Source of the DNA: Paenibacillus naphthalenovorans
Lineage (GTDB): Bacteria > Bacillota > Bacilli > Paenibacillales > NBRC-103111
DNA length: 64,000 nucleotides
Reading direction: 5' to 3'
NCBI RefSeq assembly: GCF_900099895.1
Contig: NZ_FNDY01000004.1
Span: 206,557-270,556 of the forward strand
Shown here: positions 36,408-45,460 of the stretch, piece by piece
How the letters are laid out: every line of letters begins with the position of its first letter
How positions within the stretch are numbered: the first letter of the stretch is position 1
Notes under the pieces: generated by a model
Told to the model about the DNA's origin: nothing
Databases searched by the model: none
What the model saw: the letters and a program-made list of their open reading frames with translations, nothing else
Program-made: the position numbers and the translations under genes

Positions 36408-36842
36408 TTAAAGTCCTGCATTTTTCTTTGCCTGTTCAATGAGCCCCTTGGTGAGATCATCCAGTTTTAACGTAAAGGTCTGGTTCATAAAGGTCACTTG
36501 GACGCTATTCTCGCCAAGCTTGCCGTCCAGCCTCACGCTCTTGGTTGCGACCGTATAAGAACCGTCCGGGTTTTGTGTGTATTTTGCGTCCTTGGCTTCC
36601 TCCGTTATGACTTTCATCGCCTGGGCCTTGGCTTCCTCCGCGACCTTGGCGCCCATCGTCGAACCAAGCTCCAGCAGCTGATCTTTATAGCTTGCCCCGT
36701 AGAAGAACAAGCCGGCCAGCAGCGCCAGCACAATAACCCATTTTACAACCGTCTTCACCACGGCTACAACAATAAAAAGTACTATCAGCGCCCCTAAGAT
36801 GACAAACCAGCGCTCCGCCAAAAATGTCGAAATAAAATCCAT
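36408..36842 (-). CDS. Small membrane protein of unknown family
   Basis: A 144-residue protein counted from ATG 36842 (MDFIST), 7 bases after GGGGG. One or two membrane helices lie near 12-50, then an Ala/Lys/Glu-rich helix (GAKVAEEAKAQAMKVITEEA) and a beta-rich tail ending NQTFTLKLDDLTKGLIEQA. No family recognised. It is directly upstream of the transglutaminase gene and probably works with it at the membrane. Confidence 0.75.
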   Translation of the reverse strand: MDFISTFLAERWFVILGALIVLFIVVAVVKTVVKWVIVLALLAGLFFYGASYKDQLLELGSTMGAKVAEEAKAQAMKVITEEAKDAKYTQNPDGSYTVATKSVRLDGKLGENSVQVTFMNQTFTLKLDDLTKGLIEQAKKNAGL

Positions 36843-37089
36843 CCCGTTGCCCCCTTCATTCCTTGCGTCTCTTTTAGCCATCATAATGTCGGACTATTTC
36901 CTCATCATACACCAACGGTCTCTTTTTCTTCATCTCTTTTTTTACGCAGTTGGGCGAGCTTGCGTTCCATCTCGTCTCACAACTGGCCGGAGTTCCAAAA
37001 TACTTGTACTATCCGTTTTACCCCGAACGTAAACGTATAGAGTGACAGGCTGAGGGACAGCCACTTCTAATCGATGCGAGGTGATTTCA

Positions 37090-38253
37090 ATGAAAACCGC
37101 CGTATGGCTCTATCTGTTCATGTTCGTTGCTTTTTTCGATCTGCATGCGCAGTATCCGATCCTCTCCCCGTTCGCCATCTCCCTCGGTGCAGCACCGTCC
37201 TTCATAGGCTTGATCTTGGGCGTCTACTCCATCACACACTTGCCGGGAAACTTGATTGCCGGTTATGGCGTCGATCGTTACGGCAGCAAGGGTTTTATTG
37301 TATTCAGCCTGATTGTAGCAGGAATCGTGCTGTTGATTCAATCGCGTGTGACCGACCCGTGGGAGCTCTTGATCATCCGTTCCATCAGCGGCTTCGTACT
37401 GGCTTTTCTATCCCCTGCCTGTTTGTCTCTTCTTGCCAAAATCGCCAAGGACCGGGTGCAGCAAGGCAAGCTGATGGCAGGCAACGGCATGGTTCATACG
37501 TTTGCTTCCGTACTCAGTCCGGCCGCAGGAGCCTATCTTGTCGCAAAATTCGGATTTGCCCAGTCCTTTACGTTTCTGGGTTGGGGTCTCATTATCACCG
37601 GAATTTTGGCATGGATCGGCGTGAATGAAAAACAGTACAAACAAACGGCAGCCAAGCTGTTTCCTCAAGGCAGAGACCATCTTGAAGGCCCGCTTCCGGA
37701 AATGGCCCAGGGAGGAGCCGGCACGATTCCATGGTTGTTTTACGCTGTGCCTTTAGCCATTTCCTGCTCCCAGGGAATCCTGTTTTTCGAGCTTCCTCTC
37801 ATGAAAGAGACGCAAGGGTCCATTCTAACCTCGGGAGTATTTTTCTCTCTGGTCAGTCTGGGCGCGCTGGTGACGCTGAGCATGCTGTTTTTGAGCCGGA
37901 TATCTCCCGTACTGCGTACATCGCTGGGCAGCCTGGCTCTTGCGCTCATTTTTTTCGGCATGTCGGTCCATTGGCCGCTGCCCATGCATGCCTCGCTGTT
38001 CCTGATCGGAATGGCAAAAGGCGTCATATTCCCTGCGATCGCTTCCGTGCTTGCTGCGGTCACCAGTTCCAACCGTTACGGACGCGTCTTTTCGCTGCTG
38101 TCGATTTCCTACTCCATCGGCGCTTTTATCGGCCCTCTGGCAGCAGGCTACATTCGCACGTACATGTCGCCTTATTTTATCGCCTTCCTCTGTTTGATGC
38201 TGGCGCTTTCCGTCCTTCCCTTTCGTGCGTTCGCCTCTCCGCTCAAAGTTTAA
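37090..38253 (+). CDS. MFS transporter
   Basis: A 387-residue major facilitator protein with 12 helices, counted from ATG 37090 behind GAGGTGATTTCA. The loop after helix 2 has the family motif GYGVDRYGSKG. A central cytoplasmic loop (RDHLEGPLPEMAQG) divides two halves. It is probably a drug or sugar exporter, but the substrate cannot be read from sequence. Monocistronic; a terminator follows at 38311. Confidence 0.88.
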   Translation: MKTAVWLYLFMFVAFFDLHAQYPILSPFAISLGAAPSFIGLILGVYSITHLPGNLIAGYGVDRYGSKGFIVFSLIVAGIVLLIQSRVTDPWELLIIRSISGFVLAFLSPACLSLLAKIAKDRVQQGKLMAGNGMVHTFASVLSPAAGAYLVAKFGFAQSFTFLGWGLIITGILAWIGVNEKQYKQTAAKLFPQGRDHLEGPLPEMAQGGAGTIPWLFYAVPLAISCSQGILFFELPLMKETQGSILTSGVFFSLVSLGALVTLSMLFLSRISPVLRTSLGSLALALIFFGMSVHWPLPMHASLFLIGMAKGVIFPAIASVLAAVTSSNRYGRVFSLLSISYSIGAFIGPLAAGYIRTYMSPYFIAFLCLMLALSVLPFRAFASPLKV

Positions 38254-38310
38254 GACTAGCAGCTTGCTGCATTTCCGCCTCTTAGGAGACCGTATTCATA
38301 CGTGTATTCC

Positions 38311-38346
38311 AATAAAGGACCGTCCGTCAAGCGGATGGTCTTTATT
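38311..38346 (+). terminator. Terminator of the MFS gene
   Basis: AATAAAG-GACCGTCCG and CGGATGGTC-TTTATT arms with one bulge and one G-T pair; A/T-rich outer stem on both sides. Confidence 0.85.
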
Positions 38347-38460
38347 ACTATAACGGTAAAATGAATCGGACGACCGTCTTTGACACCGCTCGGCAAAATC
38401 CGCGATAGGCATTGTTTTTCGCAGCATCCTGTTTCAAAAGGCAATTCCATTATCGGGCCT

Positions 38461-38483
38461 GCGGATCACATCCGCCTATTTTT
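38461..38483 (+). terminator. Second hairpin with T-run
   Basis: GCGGAT-CAC-ATCCGC followed by CTATTTTT. A short stem but a typical layout; it would further insulate the SLH transcription unit. Confidence 0.5.
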
Positions 38484-38726
38484 CGCTACTGCAGTCCCGA
38501 ATTGATGGTTCATTAGTCCGTATTTCAAAAAACAGCGCAACTTTGTATGCGTTTCCAACGTTAAAGGGAGAGCTAAATGGTTCCATGGGGACCGGTCCAG
38601 TCCGATCCGGGTAAAAACATAGGAATGACGGACCTGACCGCCCCCTAGTTTTGGCCAAACGGACATAAACTCAGATGTCTGTTTCGAACCCTTTGTAATG
38701 GGATTTTAGGAAAACAAGGAGGTGAA

Positions 38727-38789
38727 TTGCACCGCGGGATGAAACCTGCTCACTGCAATACCCGTTCTCACTATTTGCAAAATCTGTAA
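38727..38789 (+). CDS. Short leader ORF upstream of the SLH protein gene
   Basis: A perfect AAGGAGGTGAAT ribosome site is followed by TTG at 38727 or ATG at 38739, giving a 20- or 16-residue peptide (MKPAHCNTRSHYLQNL) that ends at TAA 38789, 15 bases before the next ATG. The reading frame is the same as that of the SLH gene. Duplicate start sites upstream of S-layer genes have been reported in Brevibacillus, which makes a role in translational control plausible. The product of both starts with MKPA. Confidence 0.5.
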   Translation: MHRGMKPAHCNTRSHYLQNL

Positions 38790-38804
38790 GGGAGTGATAA
38801 CCGC

Positions 38805-40409
38805 ATGAAGCCTGCTGTTCTTCAAAAAGCAGCCCAAGTAACCGCGACGATGCTGATCATCTCTATCCTGATGCCAGTGCTTGCTTTTGCGGCTTCAGGA
38901 TTCCAGGTTGGTACGTATCGCAACGGTTCGGTATCCGGTTCGGTATATACCGACGTGTATGAACCGGGTGTTACCCCTACCGTATACGCGTATGATCCGA
39001 GCGGAAAACAGATTGGTGTCACCACCGCTACATACAGCGTATATGACGACGTGTACGGCAGATATCACTACAACCTCAATCTGTCTAACCTTGGTAATTT
39101 TAATTACATTAATCTTTACGGTCCTGTAGGCTTTACGGTCAATGAGTCCGTATATCAAACCGTTTACCGTGATACGAGCGACGATGATTCCGGATCAAGC
39201 CCTGGCGGTGGCGGCGGTGGGGGAGGCGGCGAAAGCACAAGCCCTTCCGGGAACATCAGCGTTCCAGCTGACGGTTCCGTTCATGCCGACCAATTGAAAA
39301 ACTCGTTCGATAAGTATGACACGGTGACGTTGACATTGAACGGGACCTTTGTGCTGGTTCCGGCAAAAGCACTGACAAGCTTTACAGCGAACCCCAAGAA
39401 GCTGCTGATCGTTAAAAATGACAACGGCTCGTACAACATTCCGTTGAATGTGCTGAAGCTGGAGGACCTTGCAGGCAAGGTTTCCGTTGCCGTAAACGAT
39501 TTGAACATCAAGGTAAGCATTGCCCGGGCCGAACAAGCGCTGATCGACCGCGTAGCCTCTGCGGCGAATGCGATTGGCGGCAAACTGGTAAGCCCTGTGG
39601 TGGACTTCAACATCGTAGGTCAGGGCAGCAACAACCAAACGGCGGCGCTTGACTTGGGCAACCATTATTTAAGCCGGATTCTTCCATTGAATAAAACGGT
39701 TGATCCATCCAAAACGACCGGTGTGCTGTTCAACACGTCGGCGAACCGGCTGAGCTTCGTTCCAGCTCTATTCTCAGGCAATCAAGCTGTTCTGAAACGC
39801 AACGGCAGCAGTATTTACGCGGCCATCGAAATGAACAAATCCTTTAACGATATTTCCGGTCACTGGGCGCAAGGCTACATCCAGTTGCTGGCGAACAAGC
39901 TGGTGGTTGACGGCGTAACCAATACGACCTTTGAACCGGAGCGCAGCATTACCCGTGCAGAATTCGCGGCGCTCGTTGTCCGGTCCTTGGGTCTTGAAGC
40001 TACCGGCAGCGGCAGCAGCCCGTTTAGCGACGTGGCTTCCGGCGCTTGGTATTCTGGCGTCGTAAAAGCCGCGGCAGCCGCCAAGCTGATTGACGGCTAT
40101 GAAGACGGCACGTTCCGTCCGAACGCTACAATCAATCGTGAAGAGCTGGCGGCGATGGTTGTTCGCGCTCTGGCCTATGCTGGCGCGAAGCCGGCCGTTT
40201 CCGAGCAGAGACAGGCTCAACTGCTCGAGAAATTCGTCGACTCCCATACGATCGTATGGGCAAAAAATGAATTGGCGACAGCCATTGAAGCAGGCATCGT
40301 CGACGGTATGACGGAGAATACGCTGGGCGCCCGTGAACAGGCTACCCGCGCACAATCCGCTACCATGCTGAAACGTTTGCTCGAAAGAGCCAACTTCATC
40401 AACAAATAA
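38805..40409 (+). CDS. Surface protein with three S-layer homology (SLH) domains
   Basis: A 534-residue exported protein. The signal peptide (1-30) ends AFA-ASG. The N-terminal part (31-128) is Tyr/Val-rich beta structure. A poly-Gly linker (nine Gly near 137) follows. The central region (about 150-340) has beta-rich, Leu/Val-rich character. Three SLH domains at about 345-400, 410-465 and 470-530 begin NKSFNDISGHWAQGYIQ, SPFSDVASGAWYSG and FVDSHTIVWAKNE. SLH repeats bind pyruvylated secondary wall polymer and hold the protein on the cell surface. AAGGGAGTGATAACCGC precedes the ATG. Confidence 0.93.
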   Translation: MKPAVLQKAAQVTATMLIISILMPVLAFAASGFQVGTYRNGSVSGSVYTDVYEPGVTPTVYAYDPSGKQIGVTTATYSVYDDVYGRYHYNLNLSNLGNFNYINLYGPVGFTVNESVYQTVYRDTSDDDSGSSPGGGGGGGGGESTSPSGNISVPADGSVHADQLKNSFDKYDTVTLTLNGTFVLVPAKALTSFTANPKKLLIVKNDNGSYNIPLNVLKLEDLAGKVSVAVNDLNIKVSIARAEQALIDRVASAANAIGGKLVSPVVDFNIVGQGSNNQTAALDLGNHYLSRILPLNKTVDPSKTTGVLFNTSANRLSFVPALFSGNQAVLKRNGSSIYAAIEMNKSFNDISGHWAQGYIQLLANKLVVDGVTNTTFEPERSITRAEFAALVVRSLGLEATGSGSSPFSDVASGAWYSGVVKAAAAAKLIDGYEDGTFRPNATINREELAAMVVRALAYAGAKPAVSEQRQAQLLEKFVDSHTIVWAKNELATAIEAGIVDGMTENTLGAREQATRAQSATMLKRLLERANFINK

Positions 40410-40433
40410 ATTACACAAATAACCACTCTCCAA

Positions 40434-40475
40434 AGACAAAGACCTGGCTGCTGGCGGCCAGGTCTTTGTCTTAAC
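40434..40475 (+). terminator. Terminator of the SLH gene
   Basis: AAGACAAAGACCTGGC and a GCCAGGTCTTTGTCTT arm form a long perfect stem with a short loop. Both ends are A/T rich. Confidence 0.9.
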
Positions 40476-40502
40476 CCGAATCTAGAATATTTTTCCTATA
40501 TC

Positions 40503-40532
40503 AAAAGACCTGACATCAAGTCAGGCCTTTTC
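40503..40532 (+). terminator. Second hairpin downstream of the SLH gene
   Basis: AAAAG-A-CCTGAC and GTCAGG-C-CTTTT arms with a 5-base loop, about 30 bases after the first terminator. It looks like a tandem terminator. Confidence 0.65.
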
Positions 40533-40665
40533 TGCACGCTATAAAAACGGTTGCTTGTCTCCTTCTACTTTTCCCGGGAAATAACGACACGGGTTTGGAC
40601 AGGGAGCCAAAAACAGATATACTACAATTACAGAGCACCTCATCACCTTGAAACGGAGGGATTCG

Positions 40666-41025
40666 ATGTCTATCGCCATTATCGTGGAGGGAAAAAACGA
40701 CAAAAACAGACTTAAGCGTCTGTTGACGGACGACATTCTTATTGTTTGCACGTTCGGTTCGCTCAACACAGAGCGGCTGGAATCTCTAACAAAGAAAATT
40801 GGCGACCGATACGTTTATTTGTTCACCGATAACGATTCCTCCGGCAAAAAAATTCGAGCCATTCTAAGGGATGTGTTTCCCGATGCGGAGCAAATTTACA
40901 CAAAACGCGGCTATGCCGGCGTGGAAGGGACGCCTGACGAATATTTAATTCAGCAATTGGAAAAGGCCGGGCTCGATGAGTATATCGTGTATCCGCCCAC
41001 AATCCCTGGCTCTGAAAAGTTTTAA
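40666..41025 (+). CDS. Toprim-domain protein (YusF-like)
   Basis: A 119-residue protein counted from ATG 40666 (MSIAIIVEGK), with CGGAGGG 6 bases upstream. A single Toprim domain is visible: Glu in IIVEGKNDK and the Asp-x-Asp pair in FTDNDSSGKKI, which bind Mg in topoisomerases and primases. GYAGVEGTPDEYL near 90 recalls the RNase M5-like group. Such stand-alone proteins may act as nucleases or nucleotide-transfer factors; the substrate is unknown. Confidence 0.85.
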   Translation: MSIAIIVEGKNDKNRLKRLLTDDILIVCTFGSLNTERLESLTKKIGDRYVYLFTDNDSSGKKIRAILRDVFPDAEQIYTKRGYAGVEGTPDEYLIQQLEKAGLDEYIVYPPTIPGSEKF

Positions 41026-41043
41026 ACCAAATCTTCCGCCTCA

Positions 41044-41970
41044 TTATGTCATAAAGCTAATAAAATAAATAACGGAAGTTACCGTGAAAATACTAAAGAC
41101 CGTCGATGAAAAGACCACTTGTGAAGTAAACTCAGGCTCGTTGTCGTATTCAACGGCGATCAGCACACTGCTTAGCGAAGACGGCACTGCACACGAAAGG
41201 ACCAGCGCCTGAGCCATCACTCCCTCGATCCCCATCGCCATAACGATTCCAAAGCCTACGGCGGGTCCGATCAGCAGCCGGAGCACATTGGCCAGCATGA
41301 CGTCCGAGAAATTAAGCTCCCACTTCATGCTGCCAAGCTGAACACCCAATGTTATCAAAGCCGTGGCAATAAAAGCATTTGAGATATAATTGATCGGTGC
41401 ATAGATCGGTCCCGGTACGGGAATATCCAATCCTTTCATTAAAAACGCCAAGGGAATGATATAAATGACCGGAAGCGTCATAATCGTTCGAAGCGTTTTT
41501 CTCATATCGTTGCGCTTCGAAGCATTAACGGAGTAAATTCCATATGTATTCGGCAGCAAGCTTTGCATCATCATGATGATAATTTGAATCGACAGCGTAA
41601 AAGGGTCCCCTACAAACACAAGTTGATTGAGCGGAACCCCGTAGTTTGCGCTATTGTAGAAAATAACGGTATTGCGCATGGCCGGGATCATGCCCCCTTG
41701 GTAGCGGCGGAGGCGGATCACGATCTCGGCCAGGATAAACATCAATGCAAAAAACAGAAAGAAAAAGAGCAGCGTTTGCCCTAGTATGACTAAAGATATC
41801 GATGATTCGTAAAGCATTTTAAAAATAATGGCCGGTGAAAACAAATAAAAATTCAGCTTGGAGAGCGTCTTGATATCCAGCTTGAATGCGCGGTATAAAA
41901 CAACGCCGATCGCGATCATCACCGTTAATGGAACGACGTTGTTCAATAAAATATACCAAAAATAACTCAT
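41044..41970 (-). CDS. AEC-family transporter (auxin-efflux-carrier type permease)
   Basis: A 308-residue integral membrane protein with about ten helices in two 5-helix halves. FYNSANYGVPLNQLVF in the first half and AQALVLSCAVPSSLSSVLIAVEYD in the second are the conserved discontinuous-helix regions of the AEC family. Bacterial members carry malate, malonate or other carboxylates; the substrate here is unknown. It follows sco on the same strand after 36 bases. Confidence 0.88.
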   Translation of the reverse strand: MSYFWYILLNNVVPLTVMIAIGVVLYRAFKLDIKTLSKLNFYLFSPAIIFKMLYESSISLVILGQTLLFFFLFFALMFILAEIVIRLRRYQGGMIPAMRNTVIFYNSANYGVPLNQLVFVGDPFTLSIQIIIMMMQSLLPNTYGIYSVNASKRNDMRKTLRTIMTLPVIYIIPLAFLMKGLDIPVPGPIYAPINYISNAFIATALITLGVQLGSMKWELNFSDVMLANVLRLLIGPAVGFGIVMAMGIEGVMAQALVLSCAVPSSLSSVLIAVEYDNEPEFTSQVVFSSTVFSIFTVTSVIYFISFMT

Positions 41971-42006
41971 GCAGGCGCTGACCCCCGGTGCCCTTCCATA
42001 AATGGC

Positions 42007-42615
42007 TTACTTATCTTTACTGATTTGGATCAGGTCGTCAGCCACTTTTTCTATATCCAGATTCTCATCATGACCGCTGTAGTAGGTACGGAGGTCGCCT
42101 TTACCGTCCACCAGCAAAAATAAGTTGCCGTGCGTATAGGTCTCGCCCCCCGGATCCTTAACGACCATCACGCCATAATCGCTGGCCAGCTTGATTACCT
42201 CATCCTGGTTGCCGCGCAAAAAATACCAGCCCCGGTAATCTGCGTGGTACCGCTGCGAGAATTCTTTTAAGCGCTCAGGCGTATCTCTGTCCGGATCGAA
42301 TGTAATCGACATAAGAACCGTTTTGTCCGGAAAAGCGCCCTTCTTGATCAGAACGTCCTGAATCTTGGAAAGCGTATAAGTTGTCGGAATACATACATCC
42401 GGACAGGTGGAGAAATAAAAATAAATGAGCTTCGCTTTTCCAGCCGTATCCGCCAGCGAGACCTGCTTCCCATCCAGATTTTCCAGCGTAAATTCCGGCG
42501 CTTTTTTGAGTACGCCTATTTCTTGCTCCGGCCCTTTGAGCAGCATATAGGCAAAGGTAGCGATCAGGCCGATCAATAATACCACAACGATGATTTTAAA
42601 GCCGTTTTTTTGCAT
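42007..42615 (-). CDS. SCO1/SenC copper chaperone for cytochrome c oxidase
   Basis: A 202-residue protein counted from ATG 42615 (MQKNGFK), with AAAGGGTGGG upstream. One N-terminal membrane anchor (about 8-28) precedes a thioredoxin-like domain. Copper ligands are CPDVC near 75 and His in YTHGNLF near 160. SCO proteins insert copper in the CuA site of oxidase subunit II. The position after ctaB supports a role in oxidase assembly. Confidence 0.92.
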   Translation of the reverse strand: MQKNGFKIIVVVLLIGLIATFAYMLLKGPEQEIGVLKKAPEFTLENLDGKQVSLADTAGKAKLIYFYFSTCPDVCIPTTYTLSKIQDVLIKKGAFPDKTVLMSITFDPDRDTPERLKEFSQRYHADYRGWYFLRGNQDEVIKLASDYGVMVVKDPGGETYTHGNLFLLVDGKGDLRTYYSGHDENLDIEKVADDLIQISKDK

Positions 42616-42640
42616 GATACCCACCCTTTCTTCTATAAAA

Positions 42641-42674
42641 AATAAATCCCAGGCCCCAGGTGCCATGGGATTAT
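42641..42674 (-). terminator. Hairpin between ctaB and sco
   Basis: AATCCCA and TGGGATT arms with a GC-rich interior, then TTTATTTTTT on the minus strand. It lies in the 86-base gap and could lower expression of sco relative to ctaB. Confidence 0.6.
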
Positions 42675-42701
42675 AACTTCAACCCAGTACGTATATGACG
42701 A

Positions 42702-43637
42702 TTACGGTAGAGGGGTCGTGCTGATCACCATTGCAATAAACAACAGGATCAAATAATTAATGGAGAAAATAAACGTTTTTTTCGCCCACTGCACTTCGTC
42801 TTCGGCCTTAAATCCATTCAGGCTTATAAAAGCCCAATACAGCCCCAAAACAGTTGCAGCGTAGAAATAAAGCGACCCGACATAACCGAAAAGATAGAGC
42901 AGCAGAGAAAACGGAACGAGCAGGACGATGTAGCGAATCATCGCCATCTTGGTAATATACGTCCCTTTCACCACCGGAAGCAAAGGAAATCCGGCAGCGC
43001 GATACTCTTCCATCCGACGGATGCCGAGCGCCCAGAAGTGCGGCGGCTGCCATAGGAACAAAATGCCGAACAAAACAATAGCTCCGGCATCGAGCTGCGG
43101 GTTGACGGCGCAATAGCCGATGACCGGAGGAACCGCTCCGGAGAAGCTGCCGACAACCGTACTCCATACCGAGGTCCGTTTAAACCAGGCCGTATAAATC
43201 CACACGTAGACGAACAGTCCGATGAGACCAAGCAGCGCCGCGATCGGATTAGCCAAAAACCAAAGCACAGACAGTCCGATAATTCCCAAAGTGATGCCGT
43301 ACCACAGTACCGTTTGAGGAGAAATCCTTCCGGCAGCCAAAGCCCTCTTCTGCGTCCGTTCCATTTTGGTGTCCATATCGCGATCCAGATAGTTATTGAG
43401 CACACAACCGGAAGCCATCACGAGCGCGGTTCCAAGCAGTGTGAATATCAGTTTCATCCAATCGACATGCCAGCCTGATGCGACCCAAAAGCCGCCAAAG
43501 GCCGTAATGGAGTTGGAAAACAATATACCCGGCTTGGCCAGTTGAACAAAATCCTTCCAGCTTGCAGATTCGCTCGCCGGTGATTCAACCGCAGCAGCCG
43601 CCTCCGTACCCAGCTCCAAGGTTACCTGTTCCTTCAC
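42702..43637 (-). CDS. ctaB: Heme O synthase (protoheme IX farnesyltransferase) CtaB
   Basis: A 311-residue UbiA-type membrane prenyltransferase, with GTG start at 43637 and AGGAGG 9 bases upstream. It attaches a farnesyl group to heme B. The prenyl diphosphate motif is NNYLDRDMDTKMERT with the Asp pair, and the second conserved region is YTAWFKRTSVWSTVVG. About nine helices are predicted. Sco follows. The product is the substrate of CtaA at 15.4 kb. Confidence 0.95.
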   Translation of the reverse strand: MKEQVTLELGTEAAAAVESPASESASWKDFVQLAKPGILFSNSITAFGGFWVASGWHVDWMKLIFTLLGTALVMASGCVLNNYLDRDMDTKMERTQKRALAAGRISPQTVLWYGITLGIIGLSVLWFLANPIAALLGLIGLFVYVWIYTAWFKRTSVWSTVVGSFSGAVPPVIGYCAVNPQLDAGAIVLFGILFLWQPPHFWALGIRRMEEYRAAGFPLLPVVKGTYITKMAMIRYIVLLVPFSLLLYLFGYVGSLYFYAATVLGLYWAFISLNGFKAEDEVQWAKKTFIFSINYLILLFIAMVISTTPLP

Positions 43638-43847
43638 TTGATTAAACCTCCTCGTGCGAAGAGTCTTTAGTGAGTCCTTGATTCTTCACGCATAAACATC
43701 CCCTTAATAATAACAACCTGCAGACCAATTGACAACAAACAGACCCAGGTGTTCAAAATATTGTCGAAACCGGCGAAGGGTAGAATATTTTAGTACCGGG
43801 AGGAAAAAATCAAAAAGGGGTATGGCTAACAAAGGAAGATAAAATGA

Positions 43848-43876
43848 GAAAAGGAGACGGCATTTGCACCATCTCC
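43848..43876 (-). terminator. Terminator of the urease operon
   Basis: On the minus strand GGAGATGG and CCGTCTCC arms (one mismatch, 8-base loop) followed by TTTTCTCATTTT. It is about 35 bases after the ureD stop. Confidence 0.7.
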
Positions 43877-43910
43877 AGGAGTAAAAGTACTATAAACAAG
43901 CTACGCCCTA

Positions 43911-44753
43911 TCACTTGGGAGCGAACAGCGGATTTCGGTTGAAAACTTCTGAGCGCAGGAAGGTCCACGCTTCCTTAAGCAGCGCTTCGATTTCGTAGAC
44001 GCGAACCCCAAGCACGCTGACCGCTAAGCCGAATTTGTAGGTCAAGCTTATGCCGTAGTATAGCCCGGGGCGCAAGGAATCTTGCTGTGCCAACCGTTCG
44101 CGCAATGCTTCTGCCACGTTTGCGTTGACCCTTTCCGAGAATAAATACAGCGTTCCCGTATGAGTGTGAGAATCCCAGCGCGCGATTTGCCGCGGTACTT
44201 GCAGCTGAGGCTCCACACGCTGCTTCGTGCTGAAAATTAACTCGTTTCCATACCGGACCGTCAATCGGCTCTGATACCGCTCATAATGAAACACTTCTCC
44301 GCGATGCGTCCGGCCCGGGCAAACGATATCACTAAGGAATAAAGACGCTCCCTCTTCCATCTGAACCGTCATGTCGCTCGCAAACGATGCATCCTTGTAC
44401 AGCATCAAGGGCTCAGGCATGTACTCCACGTAAGCCCCGCGGTGAAGAGACAGGCTCTGGCTCTGTGCACTCGGGTTCAGTCGGGCGCCGCCGTCCTTCT
44501 TCGAAGGATGCACCTTCGTATAAGACTGATTCGTCACGAAAACATTCGTGTTCTCGCCGAATCGCCAAACCAGCTCATACCGGTCCCCCGCCATTACGCC
44601 GGGAGACGCATCCATGAGGTATACACCAAGCTGCCCTTCGAACGGGAAGGTTTTGGCAATTTTTAACGGATAAGCATGGGTATGGCGTTGAAGCTGCGTG
44701 CTTCCGCCTTTCGCCGTAAATTCGGCGTTAACGGAACCGGTCACCTCAGGCAT
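43911..44753 (-). CDS. ureD: Urease accessory protein UreD (UreH)
   Basis: A 280-residue accessory protein, recognised by [27 protein letters not shown] and [11 protein letters not shown]. UreD binds the urease apo-enzyme first and forms with UreF and UreG the complex that inserts two nickel ions and CO2. Last gene of ureABCFGD. It overlaps ureG by 8 bases, which suggests translational coupling. Confidence 0.93.
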   Translation of the reverse strand: MPEVTGSVNAEFTAKGGSTQLQRHTHAYPLKIAKTFPFEGQLGVYLMDASPGVMAGDRYELVWRFGENTNVFVTNQSYTKVHPSKKDGGARLNPSAQSQSLSLHRGAYVEYMPEPLMLYKDASFASDMTVQMEEGASLFLSDIVCPGRTHRGEVFHYERYQSRLTVRYGNELIFSTKQRVEPQLQVPRQIARWDSHTHTGTLYLFSERVNANVAEALRERLAQQDSLRPGLYYGISLTYKFGLAVSVLGVRVYEIEALLKEAWTFLRSEVFNRNPLFAPK

Positions 44754-45408
44754 GGCTGTATTGATGCTCGACCCAATGGACGATGTCGTCCAGCCCTTGG
44801 CCGTCGAACAGATTGGAGAACACGAACGGCTTGTCGCCGCGCATCCGGATCGTATCCTCCTCCATCACCTTTAATGAGGCGCCTACGTGAGGGGCCAAGT
44901 CAATCTTGTTAATGATCAGCATATCCGAGCGGATGATGCCGGGTCCGCCTTTGCGCGGAATTTTCTCTCCCTGCGCCACGTCGATAATATAGATGAAGCG
45001 ATCCACCAGTTCGGGGCTGAAGGCCGCCGCCAGATTATCCCCTCCGCTTTCGATGAAAATGATATCGAGACGGGAAAACCGGCGTTCCAGTTCTTCAATC
45101 GCTTCAAAATTCATCGATGCATCCTCGCGAATCGCCGTATGCGGGCATCCGCCCGTTTCCACGCCGATAATACGTTCGGGCGGCAGCGCCTCGGAACGAA
45201 TCAGGATGTCTGCATCTTCCTTCGTATAAATATCGTTGGTGATGACCGCAATGCTGTATCGTTCGTTCAGCTTTCTGGCCAGACGCTCTACAAGCGCCGT
45301 TTTGCCGGAGCCGACGGGACCTCCGATTCCGATCCGCAGCGGACGCTCCAAGGACCTTTTCTCCGGCGTTTCCCAATGATGGTGATGATGCACTCCTCCC
45401 TGACACAT
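44746..45408 (-). CDS. ureG: Urease accessory GTPase UreG, with His-rich N-terminus
   Basis: A 220-residue GTPase counted from ATG 45408 (MCQGG), 7 bases after GGAGGG. The first residues hold five consecutive His and a Cys (GGVHHHHHW). The P loop is GGPVGSGKT, and [13 protein letters not shown] includes the conserved Cys-Pro-His nickel site. FIESGGDNL and NKIDLA follow. UreG delivers nickel with GTP hydrolysis. There is no ureE in the operon, and the His run may take over nickel storage. Confidence 0.93.
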   Translation of the reverse strand: MCQGGVHHHHHWETPEKRSLERPLRIGIGGPVGSGKTALVERLARKLNERYSIAVITNDIYTKEDADILIRSEALPPERIIGVETGGCPHTAIREDASMNFEAIEELERRFSRLDIIFIESGGDNLAAAFSPELVDRFIYIIDVAQGEKIPRKGGPGIIRSDMLIINKIDLAPHVGASLKVMEEDTIRMRGDKPFVFSNLFDGQGLDDIVHWVEHQYSHA

Positions 45409-45460
45409 AGCAAAGCCCTCCTTCAAATAATACGTAATGGATATATCGAATATCATGGCA

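Larger units (their letters stand above)
38254..38710. other. Intergenic region between the MFS gene and the SLH leader
   Basis: The stretch contains two hairpin terminators (38311 and 38461) and the probable promoter region of the SLH protein gene. Minus-strand open frames of 60-66 codons have no ribosome site and cross the terminator hairpins, so they are not called. Confidence 0.55.

Noticed and set aside
38256..38666. Minus-strand frames of 60-66 codons upstream of the SLH leader
   Set aside because: They cover terminator hairpins and have no start signals.
43638..43847. ureE or a nickel transporter gene beside ureD
   Set aside because: The stretch between ctaB and ureD is too short and has no suitable frame.
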